Positions 25,352 to 33,171 of a DNA stretch of 44,717 bases are shown one piece after another. The position numbers and the translations under genes were made by a program. Location: positions 1-44,717 of the forward strand of contig JAEWQX010000010.1 of the NCBI GenBank assembly GCA_023399035.1, read 5' to 3'. Within the stretch, counting starts at the first letter, position 1, and every line of letters starts with the position of its first letter. The stretch is from Bacillota bacterium (lineage in GTDB: Bacteria > Bacillota > Clostridia > Clostridiales > Clostridiaceae). The notes beneath the pieces were generated by a model. That model worked only from the letters and a program-made list of their open reading frames with translations, did no database searches and had not been told where the DNA came from.

Positions 25352-26188
25352 ATGGAAAAGATAAAAATCATAACAGACAGCACTGCTGATTTATCACAAG
25401 AATTATATGATAAATATGATGTAGAAGTTCTTCCTGTAGTAATCAACTTTGGAGAAGAAAGTTATCTAGACAGAGTTGATATTAATGCAGAAATGTTGCT
25501 TAAAAGAATGGAACAAGAAAAAGAATTACCTACTACAGGACAGATAATTCCAAATAGATTTATTGATTGTTATAACAAATATTTAGAACAAGGATATAAG
25601 ATTATTACAATCCTTATGTCATCAGCTATGAGTGGAACATATCAATCTGCATGCATTGCAAAAAATGCCATTGAAAGTGATGATATATTCATAGTTGATT
25701 CTCAAAATATAGCTCCAGCATTAGGTATACTAGTCTTAAAAGCATGTTCATTATTAGAAAAAAATTATACTGCAGAAGAGATAGTAAAAGAGCTTGAAGA
25801 AGATAAGAATAAAGTAGAAACAAGAATGTGTTTTGAATCTTTAGATAATCTTATTAAGGGTGGAAGAATATCTAAAACAGCAGGAGTTGTAGGAACCGTT
25901 TTAGGTGTTAAGCTTGTTTTAAACATAAAAGATGGTTTGATGTCAGTAAAAGATAAGGTAAGAGGAAGTAAAAAAGCATTTAAGAAAATAATTGCTGATT
26001 TTGAAGAAGCCGAATTAGATTCTGATGTACCAGTTTTATTAGTATATGCAAGTGATATAGAAATTAAAAAAGAGTTTGTTGAATATCTTGAAAGCAATAA
26101 TATCAAGTATATAGAATGTCCACTTGGATCAACTGTATGTGTTCATTCAGGTCCATATTGCTGCGGTCTTGTATTTATGACAAAATAA
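25352..26188 (+). CDS. DegV family fatty acid-binding protein
   Basis: The 278-residue protein shows the DegV hallmarks: IITDSTADL at the N-terminus, the TTGQIIP motif, the SSAMSGTYQSA lipid head-group loop and the C-terminal CPLGSTVCVHSGP block. DegV/FakB proteins bind a fatty acid and present it to the kinase FakA. FakA is not in this window. The best start is ATG 25352, since AGAGGA at 25337-25342 lies 9 nt before it but almost touches the in-frame ATG at 25343. Confidence 0.93.
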   Translation: MEKIKIITDSTADLSQELYDKYDVEVLPVVINFGEESYLDRVDINAEMLLKRMEQEKELPTTGQIIPNRFIDCYNKYLEQGYKIITILMSSAMSGTYQSACIAKNAIESDDIFIVDSQNIAPALGILVLKACSLLEKNYTAEEIVKELEEDKNKVETRMCFESLDNLIKGGRISKTAGVVGTVLGVKLVLNIKDGLMSVKDKVRGSKKAFKKIIADFEEAELDSDVPVLLVYASDIEIKKEFVEYLESNNIKYIECPLGSTVCVHSGPYCCGLVFMTK

Positions 26189-26190
26189 TC

Positions 26191-26235
26191 AAAACCACTA
26201 TAAGCTGAAAATATGACAGCTATAGTGGTTTTTTT
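26191..26235 (+). terminator. Terminator of trmL-degV
   Basis: AAAACCACTATAAGCTG pairs with CAGCTATAGTGGTTTT with one bulged A, and a T-run ends it. Confidence 0.88.
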
Positions 26236-26331
26236 GTCACTAAGAAATATGCTGATTGAGTAAATTAAAGCGAATAATAAGGATAGTGAGATAGTAAATA
26301 TAAACTAAGTAAAGTATTAACAATGACTTCT

Positions 26332-26340
26332 TGCTATAAT
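26332..26340 (+). promoter_or_regulatory. Extended -10 promoter of rpoN
   Basis: TGC-TATAAT (26332-26340) is an extended -10 element. TTAACA lies nearby but only 12 bp upstream of the TATAAT. The leader would be about 145 nt; I see nothing structured in it. Confidence 0.45.
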
Positions 26341-26490
26341 ATAGATAAAAAGGTTATACTTTATTTATTAGGATAATATTTTCATGAATACGTTTAACTT
26401 ATGATAAAGGAGTTATTTTAAGATCAAAATTATAACAATTATATTAAATATCTAAATTAGTGTGTAAATTTATGTGTGCAGGAGGTAGTT

Positions 26491-27870
26491 ATGAATCTTG
26501 ATTATAGTATGAAAATGACGCAACAGCAAAAGATGATTATGACTCAAAATATGCAGCAGTCAATTAAGCTTTTACAGATGTCCCTTCATGACTTAAGGGA
26601 GTATATAGATAATGAGTACTCAGAAAATCCGATTCTGGAAATAAGCGATCATAGCAGCTTGAATAATGATGTTCAGATTAGTGATTTAGAAAAATATAAT
26701 GCAGAAAAAATAGCTGAAGAAATGGATTATGACAGTTATAAAGACAAGCCTGAAAGATCATATTCTAATGAGGATGTTTCACCATTAAATTTTATTGAAG
26801 AAAAAAAATCATTAAAAGAATATCTCCATGAACAACTATTAGAGGTTAATGAAGATGCGTATACAATAATGATTGCTAAGTATATTGTAGAATCCTTAGA
26901 TGGAAGAGGCTATCTTGAAATACCAATAGAGGAGCTGGCTGCTGAATTAAGAATTTCAAGTGAAGATGTTGCAAAAGGACTAAAACTTGTTCAATCGCTG
27001 GAGCCTTATGGGATAGGCGCAAGAAATATAAAAGAATGTCTTATCATACAAAGCATTAATTTAAATATTCTTGATGATAATATAGAAAAGATAATACAGG
27101 ATCATCTTGAGGACGTCGCTGTTAATAGATATGAAGCTATAGGAAAAGCATTGAAAATTTCGCCTAGAGAAGCTCAGCGATATGGGGATTTAATTAAAAA
27201 ACTTGAACCAAAACCTTCGAGAGGCTTTTATACAGGAGAAGAAGTAAGCTATATAATTCCAGATGCAGAAATTAAAAATATAGATGGGGAGTTTTATATT
27301 ATTATGAATGAAGGTGTGTTGCCAAAGCTTATGATAAATAAAACTTACAGGGATGTTCTTAAAAGTGGTAAGGACAATGAAATTAATAGCTATGTTAAAG
27401 AAAAAGTGAATAGGGCAATGTTTTTAATAAAAGCAATAGAAGATAGAAAGAATACTTTATACAGAGTATTAGAGTGTTTGATTGACAGGCAGAAGGAGTT
27501 TTTTGAAAAGGGATATTCATATATAAAGCCGTTAACATTAAAAGAAGTATCATCTAAACTTCAGATTCATGATTCTACTGTAAGCAGAACGATTAAGGAT
27601 AAATATATATTAACAAGCTATGGAACTATAAAAATAAAAGATTTATTTGCAAATGGACTTACTAATAATTCTTGTGAAGATTTATCAACAATTAAAATAA
27701 AAGACGAAATAAAGAAGATTGTACAGGAAGAAAATAAGGCCAAGCCTTTATCAGATCAGATTATAAGCACTATGCTTGAAGAAAAAAATATGAAAATATC
27801 AAGAAGAACAGTGGCTAAATACAGAGAAGAACTAGGAATTAAATCATCGTCAATGAGGAAAAGACTATAA
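26491..27870 (+). CDS. rpoN: RNA polymerase sigma-54 factor
   Basis: The 459-residue protein has the three RpoN regions: a Gln-rich activator-interacting N-terminus (MQQSIKLLQMS, then LREYIDNEYSENPILE), the core-binding central domain, and the DNA-binding C-terminus with a helix-turn-helix and the RpoN box SRRTVAKYRE at residues 437-446 (usual form ARRTVAKYRE). The start is ATG 26491; the frame is open to 26476, but that part is the AGGAGGT site itself. Sigma-54 needs an ATP-dependent enhancer-binding activator, and none is encoded here. The gene stands alone before the cggR operon. Confidence 0.97.
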   Translation: MNLDYSMKMTQQQKMIMTQNMQQSIKLLQMSLHDLREYIDNEYSENPILEISDHSSLNNDVQISDLEKYNAEKIAEEMDYDSYKDKPERSYSNEDVSPLNFIEEKKSLKEYLHEQLLEVNEDAYTIMIAKYIVESLDGRGYLEIPIEELAAELRISSEDVAKGLKLVQSLEPYGIGARNIKECLIIQSINLNILDDNIEKIIQDHLEDVAVNRYEAIGKALKISPREAQRYGDLIKKLEPKPSRGFYTGEEVSYIIPDAEIKNIDGEFYIIMNEGVLPKLMINKTYRDVLKSGKDNEINSYVKEKVNRAMFLIKAIEDRKNTLYRVLECLIDRQKEFFEKGYSYIKPLTLKEVSSKLQIHDSTVSRTIKDKYILTSYGTIKIKDLFANGLTNNSCEDLSTIKIKDEIKKIVQEENKAKPLSDQIISTMLEEKNMKISRRTVAKYREELGIKSSSMRKRL

Positions 27871-28195
27871 GGATATATGGGCATTCAAAAAGAAATAGAA
27901 TAAAAAGTAATATTTAAAGTGTATGTATTTTATCTATTTGATGAATACTAAAAAAGGAACAAAGATAGCAGAGTAAGATATAGAAAAAGTATATTAAAAA
28001 TAAACAAGAACATTATTACAGTATTTATAATTATTAATAATTTGGATGCCTGATTATATTCGATATTAATCATTAATCAAGAAGGTTTATAGTATATAAT
28101 GTATAGAGTATTATATATTTTTACATATAATAAGGTAAAACTTATTTATAAAAGGTGGAAATTTTTAAATAATTAAAAAAATTTCACATAAGGGG
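27871..28195. other. A/T-rich gap between rpoN and cggR
   Basis: No gene or convincing terminator is seen in this stretch. It is A/T-rich with no repeat that stands out, so rpoN read-through into cggR is possible. Confidence 0.5.
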
Positions 28196-28224
28196 TTTAA
28201 AATTTCCTAAAGGTGTTCTATAAT
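28196..28224 (+). promoter_or_regulatory. SigA promoter of the cggR-gapA operon
   Basis: TTTAAA (28196-28201), a 17-bp spacer and TATAAT (28219-28224) place the start near 28231, just before the CggR operator. Confidence 0.75.
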
Positions 28225-28232
28225 AATAGATG

Positions 28233-28268
28233 TGGGACATAATAAAATAATATGGGACACATAATGAC
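28233..28268 (+). promoter_or_regulatory. CggR operator
   Basis: Two TGGGAC direct repeats (28233 and 28253) lie 20 bp apart, and the second is followed at 6 bp by TGAC. The B. subtilis operator has CGGGAC-N6-TGTC-N4-CGGGAC-N6-TGTC, which is the same geometry. Lying just downstream of the promoter, bound CggR would block elongation; fructose-1,6-bisphosphate relieves this in B. subtilis. Confidence 0.8.
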
Positions 28269-28284
28269 CAAAGGAGTGTTTAAG

Positions 28285-29310
28285 TTGCAGGAAATATTAG
28301 AATTACAGAAGAAGATAGTTCCTGAGCTTGTAAATACTTTGGAAAAAAGGTATAACGTACTCAGAACAATCTATCACAATGAACCTATTGGCAGAAGAAG
28401 TCTTGCTGAAAAGTTAAATATTGGTGAGAGAACTGTTAGAACCGAAATAGGCTTTTTAAAGGAACAGGAACTAATAGAAATAAATTCTGCTGGAATGAAG
28501 GTTACTGGTGATGGAGAAGAGATTATTAATAAGTTAAAGGATTTTATTCATGAAATAAAAGGTCTTTCAGAAGTGGAAGAACAGATAAGATCTTTACTTA
28601 ATTTAAAAAAAGTAATCATTGTTCCGGGAGATGTTGAAGAAAATCCTTTAGTCTTGAAGGATTTAGGCAAGGCTTGCGCGAATTATGTAAAGGATGTACT
28701 TAAAGATAATTCTATTGTAGCTTTAACAGGCGGAAGTGCATTAAAAGAAGTTGTGGAGGCATTCCCGAGGATAACAAATTTATCAAACATTCAGGTAGTA
28801 CCTGCAAGAGGCGGCATGGGTAAGAATGTAGAAACACAAGCAAATACCTTAGCAGCATCACTTGCTAAAAAACTTAATGGTACTTACAAGATGCTTCATA
28901 TATCAGAAAACTTAAGTCTGGATATAATTGATAACCTGCTTAAGGAAGAAGCAGTCAAAGCAGTAATTGATACTATACATAAAGCTGATATATTAATGTA
29001 TGGTGTAGGTAATGCTGTGCAGATGGCAAGAAAACGTGGCGTTCCAGAGGATGAAATTAAAAATTTAATTGATAATGGAGCTGTTGGAGAAGCATTTGGA
29101 TGTTATTTTAGCAAAGATTCCAAGATTATTTCAGAAACTACCGCAATTGGCATTAAAATCAATAATGCTAGAAAAATAAAAACGCATATTGCAGTAGCTG
29201 GAGGGAATAATAAAGTAGAGTCGATTATAGCAACTGAATATAATGATTGCACTGGTGTCTTAGTTACAGACGAAGCTGCAGCTAAAGGCATATTGGAAAA
29301 ATTATTATAA
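28285..29310 (+). CDS. cggR: Central glycolytic genes regulator
   Basis: The 341-residue SorC/DeoR-type repressor has an N-terminal helix-turn-helix with EPIGRRSLAEKLNIGERTVR, close to B. subtilis CggR, and a C-terminal sugar-phosphate-binding domain (VALTGGSALKEV, VPARGGMG, MYGVGNA). It is expected to repress this operon and be inactivated by fructose-1,6-bisphosphate. The frame reaches 28252, but that part overlaps the operator; AAAGGAGTG at 28269 points to TTG 28285 as start, giving an N-terminus aligned with other CggRs. gapA follows after 86 bp. Confidence 0.95.
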   Translation: MQEILELQKKIVPELVNTLEKRYNVLRTIYHNEPIGRRSLAEKLNIGERTVRTEIGFLKEQELIEINSAGMKVTGDGEEIINKLKDFIHEIKGLSEVEEQIRSLLNLKKVIIVPGDVEENPLVLKDLGKACANYVKDVLKDNSIVALTGGSALKEVVEAFPRITNLSNIQVVPARGGMGKNVETQANTLAASLAKKLNGTYKMLHISENLSLDIIDNLLKEEAVKAVIDTIHKADILMYGVGNAVQMARKRGVPEDEIKNLIDNGAVGEAFGCYFSKDSKIISETTAIGIKINNARKIKTHIAVAGGNNKVESIIATEYNDCTGVLVTDEAAAKGILEKLL

Positions 29311-29396
29311 TTCGGTTAATTAAATTAGTTTGTAAAATTTATTTTTATAAAATTTTAAAATAAATATAATAAAAGCATTATTAGGAGGTAATTGAT

Positions 29397-30398
29397 ATGG
29401 TAAACGTAGCAATTAATGGTTTTGGAAGAATAGGAAGATTAGCTTTAAGATTAATGATTAACAACCCTGAATTTAACGTGGTTGCAATCAACGACTTAAC
29501 AGATGCTAAAATGTTAGCACACTTATTTAAATATGACTCAGCTCAAGGTAGATTCGATGGAGAAATCGAAGTTAAAGAAGGAGCTTTCGTAGTAAACGGA
29601 AAAGAAATCAAAGTTACTGCAAATGCTAACCCAGCTGAATTACCATGGGGAGAATTAAACGTAGACATCGTATTAGAATGTACTGGATTCTTTGCTTCAA
29701 AAGAAAAGGCTTCAGCTCACATCACTGCAGGTGCTAAGAAAGTTGTTATCTCAGCTCCAGCTGGAAACGACCTACCAACAGTAGTTTACAACGTAAACCA
29801 CGACATATTAAAAGCAGAAGACACAGTAATTTCTGGTGCTTCATGTACAACTAACTGTTTAGCTCCAATGGCTAAAGCATTAAACGATGCATTTGGATTA
29901 CAAAAAGGATTCATGACTACAATCCACTCATACACTAACGATCAAAATACTTTAGATGCTCCACACAGAAAAGGTGATTTAAGAAGAGCTAGAGCTGCTG
30001 CTGCTTCAATCATCCCTAACTCAACTGGTGCTGCTAAAGCAATCGGATTAGTTATCCCAGAATTAGCTGGTAAATTAGATGGAGGAGCTCAAAGAGTTCC
30101 ATGTATAACTGGTTCATTAACTGAATTAGTATGTACTTTAGACAAGAAAGTAACTGTTGATGAAATCAACGCTGTTATGAAAGATGCTGCAACAGAATCT
30201 TACGGATACACTGAAGACGAAATCGTATCTTGCGATATCATCGGAAGCAGCTTCGGATCATTATTCGATGCAACTCAAACAAGAGTTATGGAAGTTAACG
30301 GAGAACAATTAGTTAAAGTTGCTTCTTGGTACGACAACGAAATGTCATACACTAACCAATTAATCAGAACTTTAGGATACTTCGCTAACTTAAAGTAA
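29397..30398 (+). CDS. gapA: Glyceraldehyde-3-phosphate dehydrogenase
   Basis: The 333-residue enzyme oxidises glyceraldehyde-3-phosphate to 1,3-bisphosphoglycerate with NAD. The N-terminal VAINGFGRIGRLALR binds NAD, and catalytic Cys150 lies in SGASCTTNC. AGGAGG precedes the ATG. Codon use differs visibly from neighbours: AAC, ATC, TTC and GAC are common where most nearby genes use AAT, ATA, TTT and GAT, the mark of a very highly expressed gene. It is the first structural gene behind CggR, and a stem-loop at 30451 follows before pgk. Confidence 0.98.
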   Translation: MVNVAINGFGRIGRLALRLMINNPEFNVVAINDLTDAKMLAHLFKYDSAQGRFDGEIEVKEGAFVVNGKEIKVTANANPAELPWGELNVDIVLECTGFFASKEKASAHITAGAKKVVISAPAGNDLPTVVYNVNHDILKAEDTVISGASCTTNCLAPMAKALNDAFGLQKGFMTTIHSYTNDQNTLDAPHRKGDLRRARAAAASIIPNSTGAAKAIGLVIPELAGKLDGGAQRVPCITGSLTELVCTLDKKVTVDEINAVMKDAATESYGYTEDEIVSCDIIGSSFGSLFDATQTRVMEVNGEQLVKVASWYDNEMSYTNQLIRTLGYFANLK

Positions 30399-30450
30399 TT
30401 TGAAACCTAATTAAACATAAACAATGCGCAAATTTATGTTAAAGTAAATA

Positions 30451-30495
30451 AGTCTGGTTTTGTAGTATAAGGCTATAAAGCCAGACTATTTTAAA
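30451..30495 (+). terminator. Stem-loop between gapA and pgk
   Basis: AGTCTGGTTTTGTAG pairs with CTATAAAGCCAGACT (two G-U pairs) and ends in ATTTTAAAA. It may be a partial terminator or an RNA processing or stabilising element that sets a higher gapA level than pgk. Confidence 0.6.
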
Positions 30496-30531
30496 ATTAT
30501 CTATAAAAATAATTTTTTGAGGTGAATGTAA

Positions 30532-31707
30532 ATGAATTTCAACAAAAAGACTATCGAAGATATCGATGTAGCAGGAAAAAAAGTTTTAGTAAGATGTGAC
30601 TTTAACGTACCATTAAAAGATGGCGTTATAACTGACGAAAATAGATTAAATGGAGCTCTTCCAACTATCAAATACTTAGTTGAAAAAGGCGCAAAAGTTA
30701 TACTTTGCTCTCACTTAGGAAAAGATGCTTCTAAATCATTAGCTCCTGTAGCTGTAAGATTAAGCGAAATGCTTGGAAAAGAAGTTGTTTTTGCTAGAGA
30801 TGAAGAAGTTGTAGGTGAAAACGCTAAAAAAGCTGTTGCTGATATGAAAGATGGGGACATCGTATTATTAGAAAACACAAGATGCAGAAAAGAAGAAACT
30901 AAGAATGTAGCTGAATTCTCTAAAGAATTAGCTTCATTAGCTGACGTATTCGTAAACGATGCATTCGGTACTGCTCATAGAGCTCACTGTTCAACAGTTG
31001 GTGTTACTGAATACTTAGATACAGCTGTATGTGGATACTTAATCCAAAAAGAATTAAAATTCTTAGGTGATGCTGTTGAAAATCCAGAAAGACCATTCGT
31101 TGCTATCTTAGGTGGAGCTAAGGTTTCTGATAAGATTGCTGTTATCAACAACTTACTAGACAAAGTTAACACTATCATCATCGGTGGTGGAATGGCTTAC
31201 ACATTCTTAAAAGCTCAAGGATATGAAATCGGAACTTCATTAGTTGAAGAAGATAGACTTGACTACGCTAAAGAAATGGTTGCTAAGGCTGAAGAAAAAG
31301 GTGTTAAATTCTTATTACCAGTAGATCACAGAGTAGCTACTGAATTCAAGGATGTACCTGCTACAGTAACTGAAGACCAAAACATTCCTGCTGGAAACAT
31401 GGGATTAGATATCGGACCTAAGACTGAAGCTTTATATGCTGATGCTATTAAGGATGCTAAGACTGTTATCTGGAATGGACCAATGGGAGTATTCGAATTC
31501 GAAAACTACAACAAGGGTACAATTGCAGTAGCTAAGGCTATGGCAGATGCAGATGCTACAACTATAATCGGTGGTGGAGATAGTGCTGCTGCTGTTAACA
31601 TCTTAGGATTCGGAGACAAGATGACTCACATTTCAACAGGTGGTGGAGCATCATTAGAATTCTTAGAAGGTAAAGTATTACCAGGAATAGCTGCATTAAA
31701 CGACTAA
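30532..31707 (+). CDS. pgk: Phosphoglycerate kinase
   Basis: The 391-residue two-domain kinase transfers phosphate from 1,3-bisphosphoglycerate to ADP. The N-terminal signature VLVRCDFNVPL, the substrate block CSHLGK, and the C-terminal nucleotide loops ILGGAKVSDK and IIGGGDSAAAV are intact. GAGGTGA precedes the ATG. It is second in the glycolytic cluster, 133 bp after gapA, and shares the strong codon bias of gapA to a lesser degree. A 368-bp structured gap follows before tpiA. Confidence 0.98.
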   Translation: MNFNKKTIEDIDVAGKKVLVRCDFNVPLKDGVITDENRLNGALPTIKYLVEKGAKVILCSHLGKDASKSLAPVAVRLSEMLGKEVVFARDEEVVGENAKKAVADMKDGDIVLLENTRCRKEETKNVAEFSKELASLADVFVNDAFGTAHRAHCSTVGVTEYLDTAVCGYLIQKELKFLGDAVENPERPFVAILGGAKVSDKIAVINNLLDKVNTIIIGGGMAYTFLKAQGYEIGTSLVEEDRLDYAKEMVAKAEEKGVKFLLPVDHRVATEFKDVPATVTEDQNIPAGNMGLDIGPKTEALYADAIKDAKTVIWNGPMGVFEFENYNKGTIAVAKAMADADATTIIGGGDSAAAVNILGFGDKMTHISTGGGASLEFLEGKVLPGIAALND

Positions 31708-32075
31708 TTATAAGTTAGAAATATTAAAATTAAATTATCATAATTAAATAGTATAGAGCTATTATTGAATTTTACAGCTAAATAATAGAAAGTAATTACA
31801 AATATATTTTAAGATTGAATATTGCTACAGCTTTAAGAATGTTCGACGGGACTTTGTAAAGCTTTCGGCCAAAAGCTTTACCTTGAAGTGTATAAGTACT
31901 TAATTAATAAATATAACTTAATACCATGGTCTATGAAAATAGCGGTAAATAATGAACTTAAGAAAATCTGATCAATTTTCTTAAGTTCATAACAATTAAT
32001 ATGAATATATTGTTAAATTTTGAGTTTGATTTTCAGAATTATAAATAAATTTTAATATTATATGAGGTGGATAAA
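31708..32075 (+). ncRNA. Unassigned structured segment between pgk and tpiA
   Basis: This gap holds two strong hairpins: GTAAAGCTTT/AAAGCTTTAC (31856-31865 and 31872-31881, loop CGGCCA, extended by ACTT/AAGT) and a 16-bp perfect stem at 31952-31967 and 31975-31990. The second lacks a T-tract. A GC-richer stretch (TTCGACGGGACTTTG) stands out in A/T-rich surroundings. I match it to no riboswitch class that I can recall. It could be a leader of tpiA, an independent RNA, or an operon processing region. Confidence 0.35.
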
Positions 32076-32822
32076 ATGAGAAAAGCAATTATCGCTGGAA
32101 ACTGGAAAATGAACAAAACTGTTGATGAAGCAGTTAAAATGATAGAAGAATTAAAACCATTAGTTAAGGATGCTACATGTGATGTAGTTGTATGTCCAAC
32201 ATTCGTATGCTTAGATGCTGTAAAAAAGGCTTGTGAAGGTTCAAACATAAAAGTTGCTGCTCAAAACATGCACTTTGAAGAAAGCGGAGCATTCACAGGA
32301 GAAGTTGCTCCAGGAATGTTAGAAGCTATGGGAATTGAATATGTTGTTTTAGGACACAGTGAAAGAAGAGAATATTTCAATGAAACTGATGAAGCTTTAA
32401 ACAAGAAAGTTAAAGCTGCATTCGCTCACAACATCACTCCAATTCTTTGCTGTGGTGAAACTTTAGAACAAAGAGAAAATGGAACAACTAATGAAGTTGT
32501 TGGAGCTCAAATAAAAGCTGATTTAGAAGGATTATCAAAAGAATTAGCTGAAAAAGTTGTTATAGCTTACGAACCAATCTGGGCTATTGGAACTGGTAAG
32601 ACTGCTACAGATGAACAAGCAAACGAAACTATTAAAGCAATAAGAGGAATAGTTGCTGAAATGTTCGGAAGCGAAGTTGCTGATAAGGTAAGAATCCAAT
32701 ATGGTGGATCTGTTAAACCAGCTACAATAAAAGCTCAAATGGCACAATCAGATATCGATGGTGCTTTAGTTGGAGGAGCTAGCTTAGCTGCTGCTGATTT
32801 CTCTGCAATAGTTAACTACTAA
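32076..32822 (+). CDS. tpiA: Triosephosphate isomerase
   Basis: The 248-residue TIM barrel interconverts dihydroxyacetone phosphate and glyceraldehyde-3-phosphate. The substrate lysine is Lys11 in GNWKMNK, the catalytic His lies in GHSERR, the catalytic Glu in AYEPIWAIGTG, and the phosphate loop YGGSVKP is present. The start is ATG 32076 with GAGGTG at 32064; a GTG at 32067 in frame lies inside that site. It is separated from pgk by a long structured gap and followed by two hairpins, so the CggR transcript probably ends here. Confidence 0.98.
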   Translation: MRKAIIAGNWKMNKTVDEAVKMIEELKPLVKDATCDVVVCPTFVCLDAVKKACEGSNIKVAAQNMHFEESGAFTGEVAPGMLEAMGIEYVVLGHSERREYFNETDEALNKKVKAAFAHNITPILCCGETLEQRENGTTNEVVGAQIKADLEGLSKELAEKVVIAYEPIWAIGTGKTATDEQANETIKAIRGIVAEMFGSEVADKVRIQYGGSVKPATIKAQMAQSDIDGALVGGASLAAADFSAIVNY

Positions 32823-32831
32823 GATATATTA

Positions 32832-32888
32832 AATAGAGATGTCATATTAGTGTTAAAAGCACTATTGACATACTCTATTTTTATTTTT
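32832..32888 (+). terminator. Terminator of tpiA
   Basis: AATAGAG, TGTCA and TAGTG segments pair with CACTA, TGACA and CTCTATT in an interrupted stem, followed by TTTTTATTTTT. Confidence 0.75.
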
Positions 32889-32917
32889 ATACAAATATTT
32901 TTCTTTGTTATGAAATA

Positions 32918-32950
32918 GACCCCGGGATTAATTAATCCTGGGGTTTATTA
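32918..32950. terminator. Second hairpin downstream of tpiA
   Basis: ACCCCGGGATTA and its near-complement TAATCCTGGGGT form a stem with one G-T pair, unusually GC-rich for this window. A TTTATT tail follows. It may be a back-up terminator. Confidence 0.6.
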
Positions 32951-33123
32951 AAAATAATTTATTGATGAACAGATAATATTAAATAATTTGTCATTTGAAT
33001 AATTGTGTATATGTATAAAATATAAAGATTAAACAAAAATATGCAAGATATTAAGTATTTATTAATTTATACGAATAATTAATATATATATAAAATTAAT
33101 ACATTTAAAATTAGGAGGAAAAA

Positions 33124-33129
33124 ATGTAA
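33124..33129 (+). other. ATG-TAA start-stop at the expected start of the chemoreceptor gene
   Basis: TAGGAGGAA (33112-33120) is an excellent ribosome binding site, followed at normal spacing by ATG 33124 and at once by TAA 33127. The same frame is then open to 34653. The 14 codons between the stop and TTG 33172 would read as a plausible N-terminus (DTSLIFKKNEHEAN). A single base change at codon 2 (TAA from CAA, AAA or GAA) explains it; a sequencing error would too. Confidence 0.7.
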
Positions 33130-33171
33130 GATACTAGTTTAATTTTTAAGAAAAATGAACATGAAGCAAAT

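Noticed and set aside
27871..28190. Sigma-54 promoter near rpoN
   Set aside because: No TGGCAC-N5-TTGC type element was found on either strand by eye.
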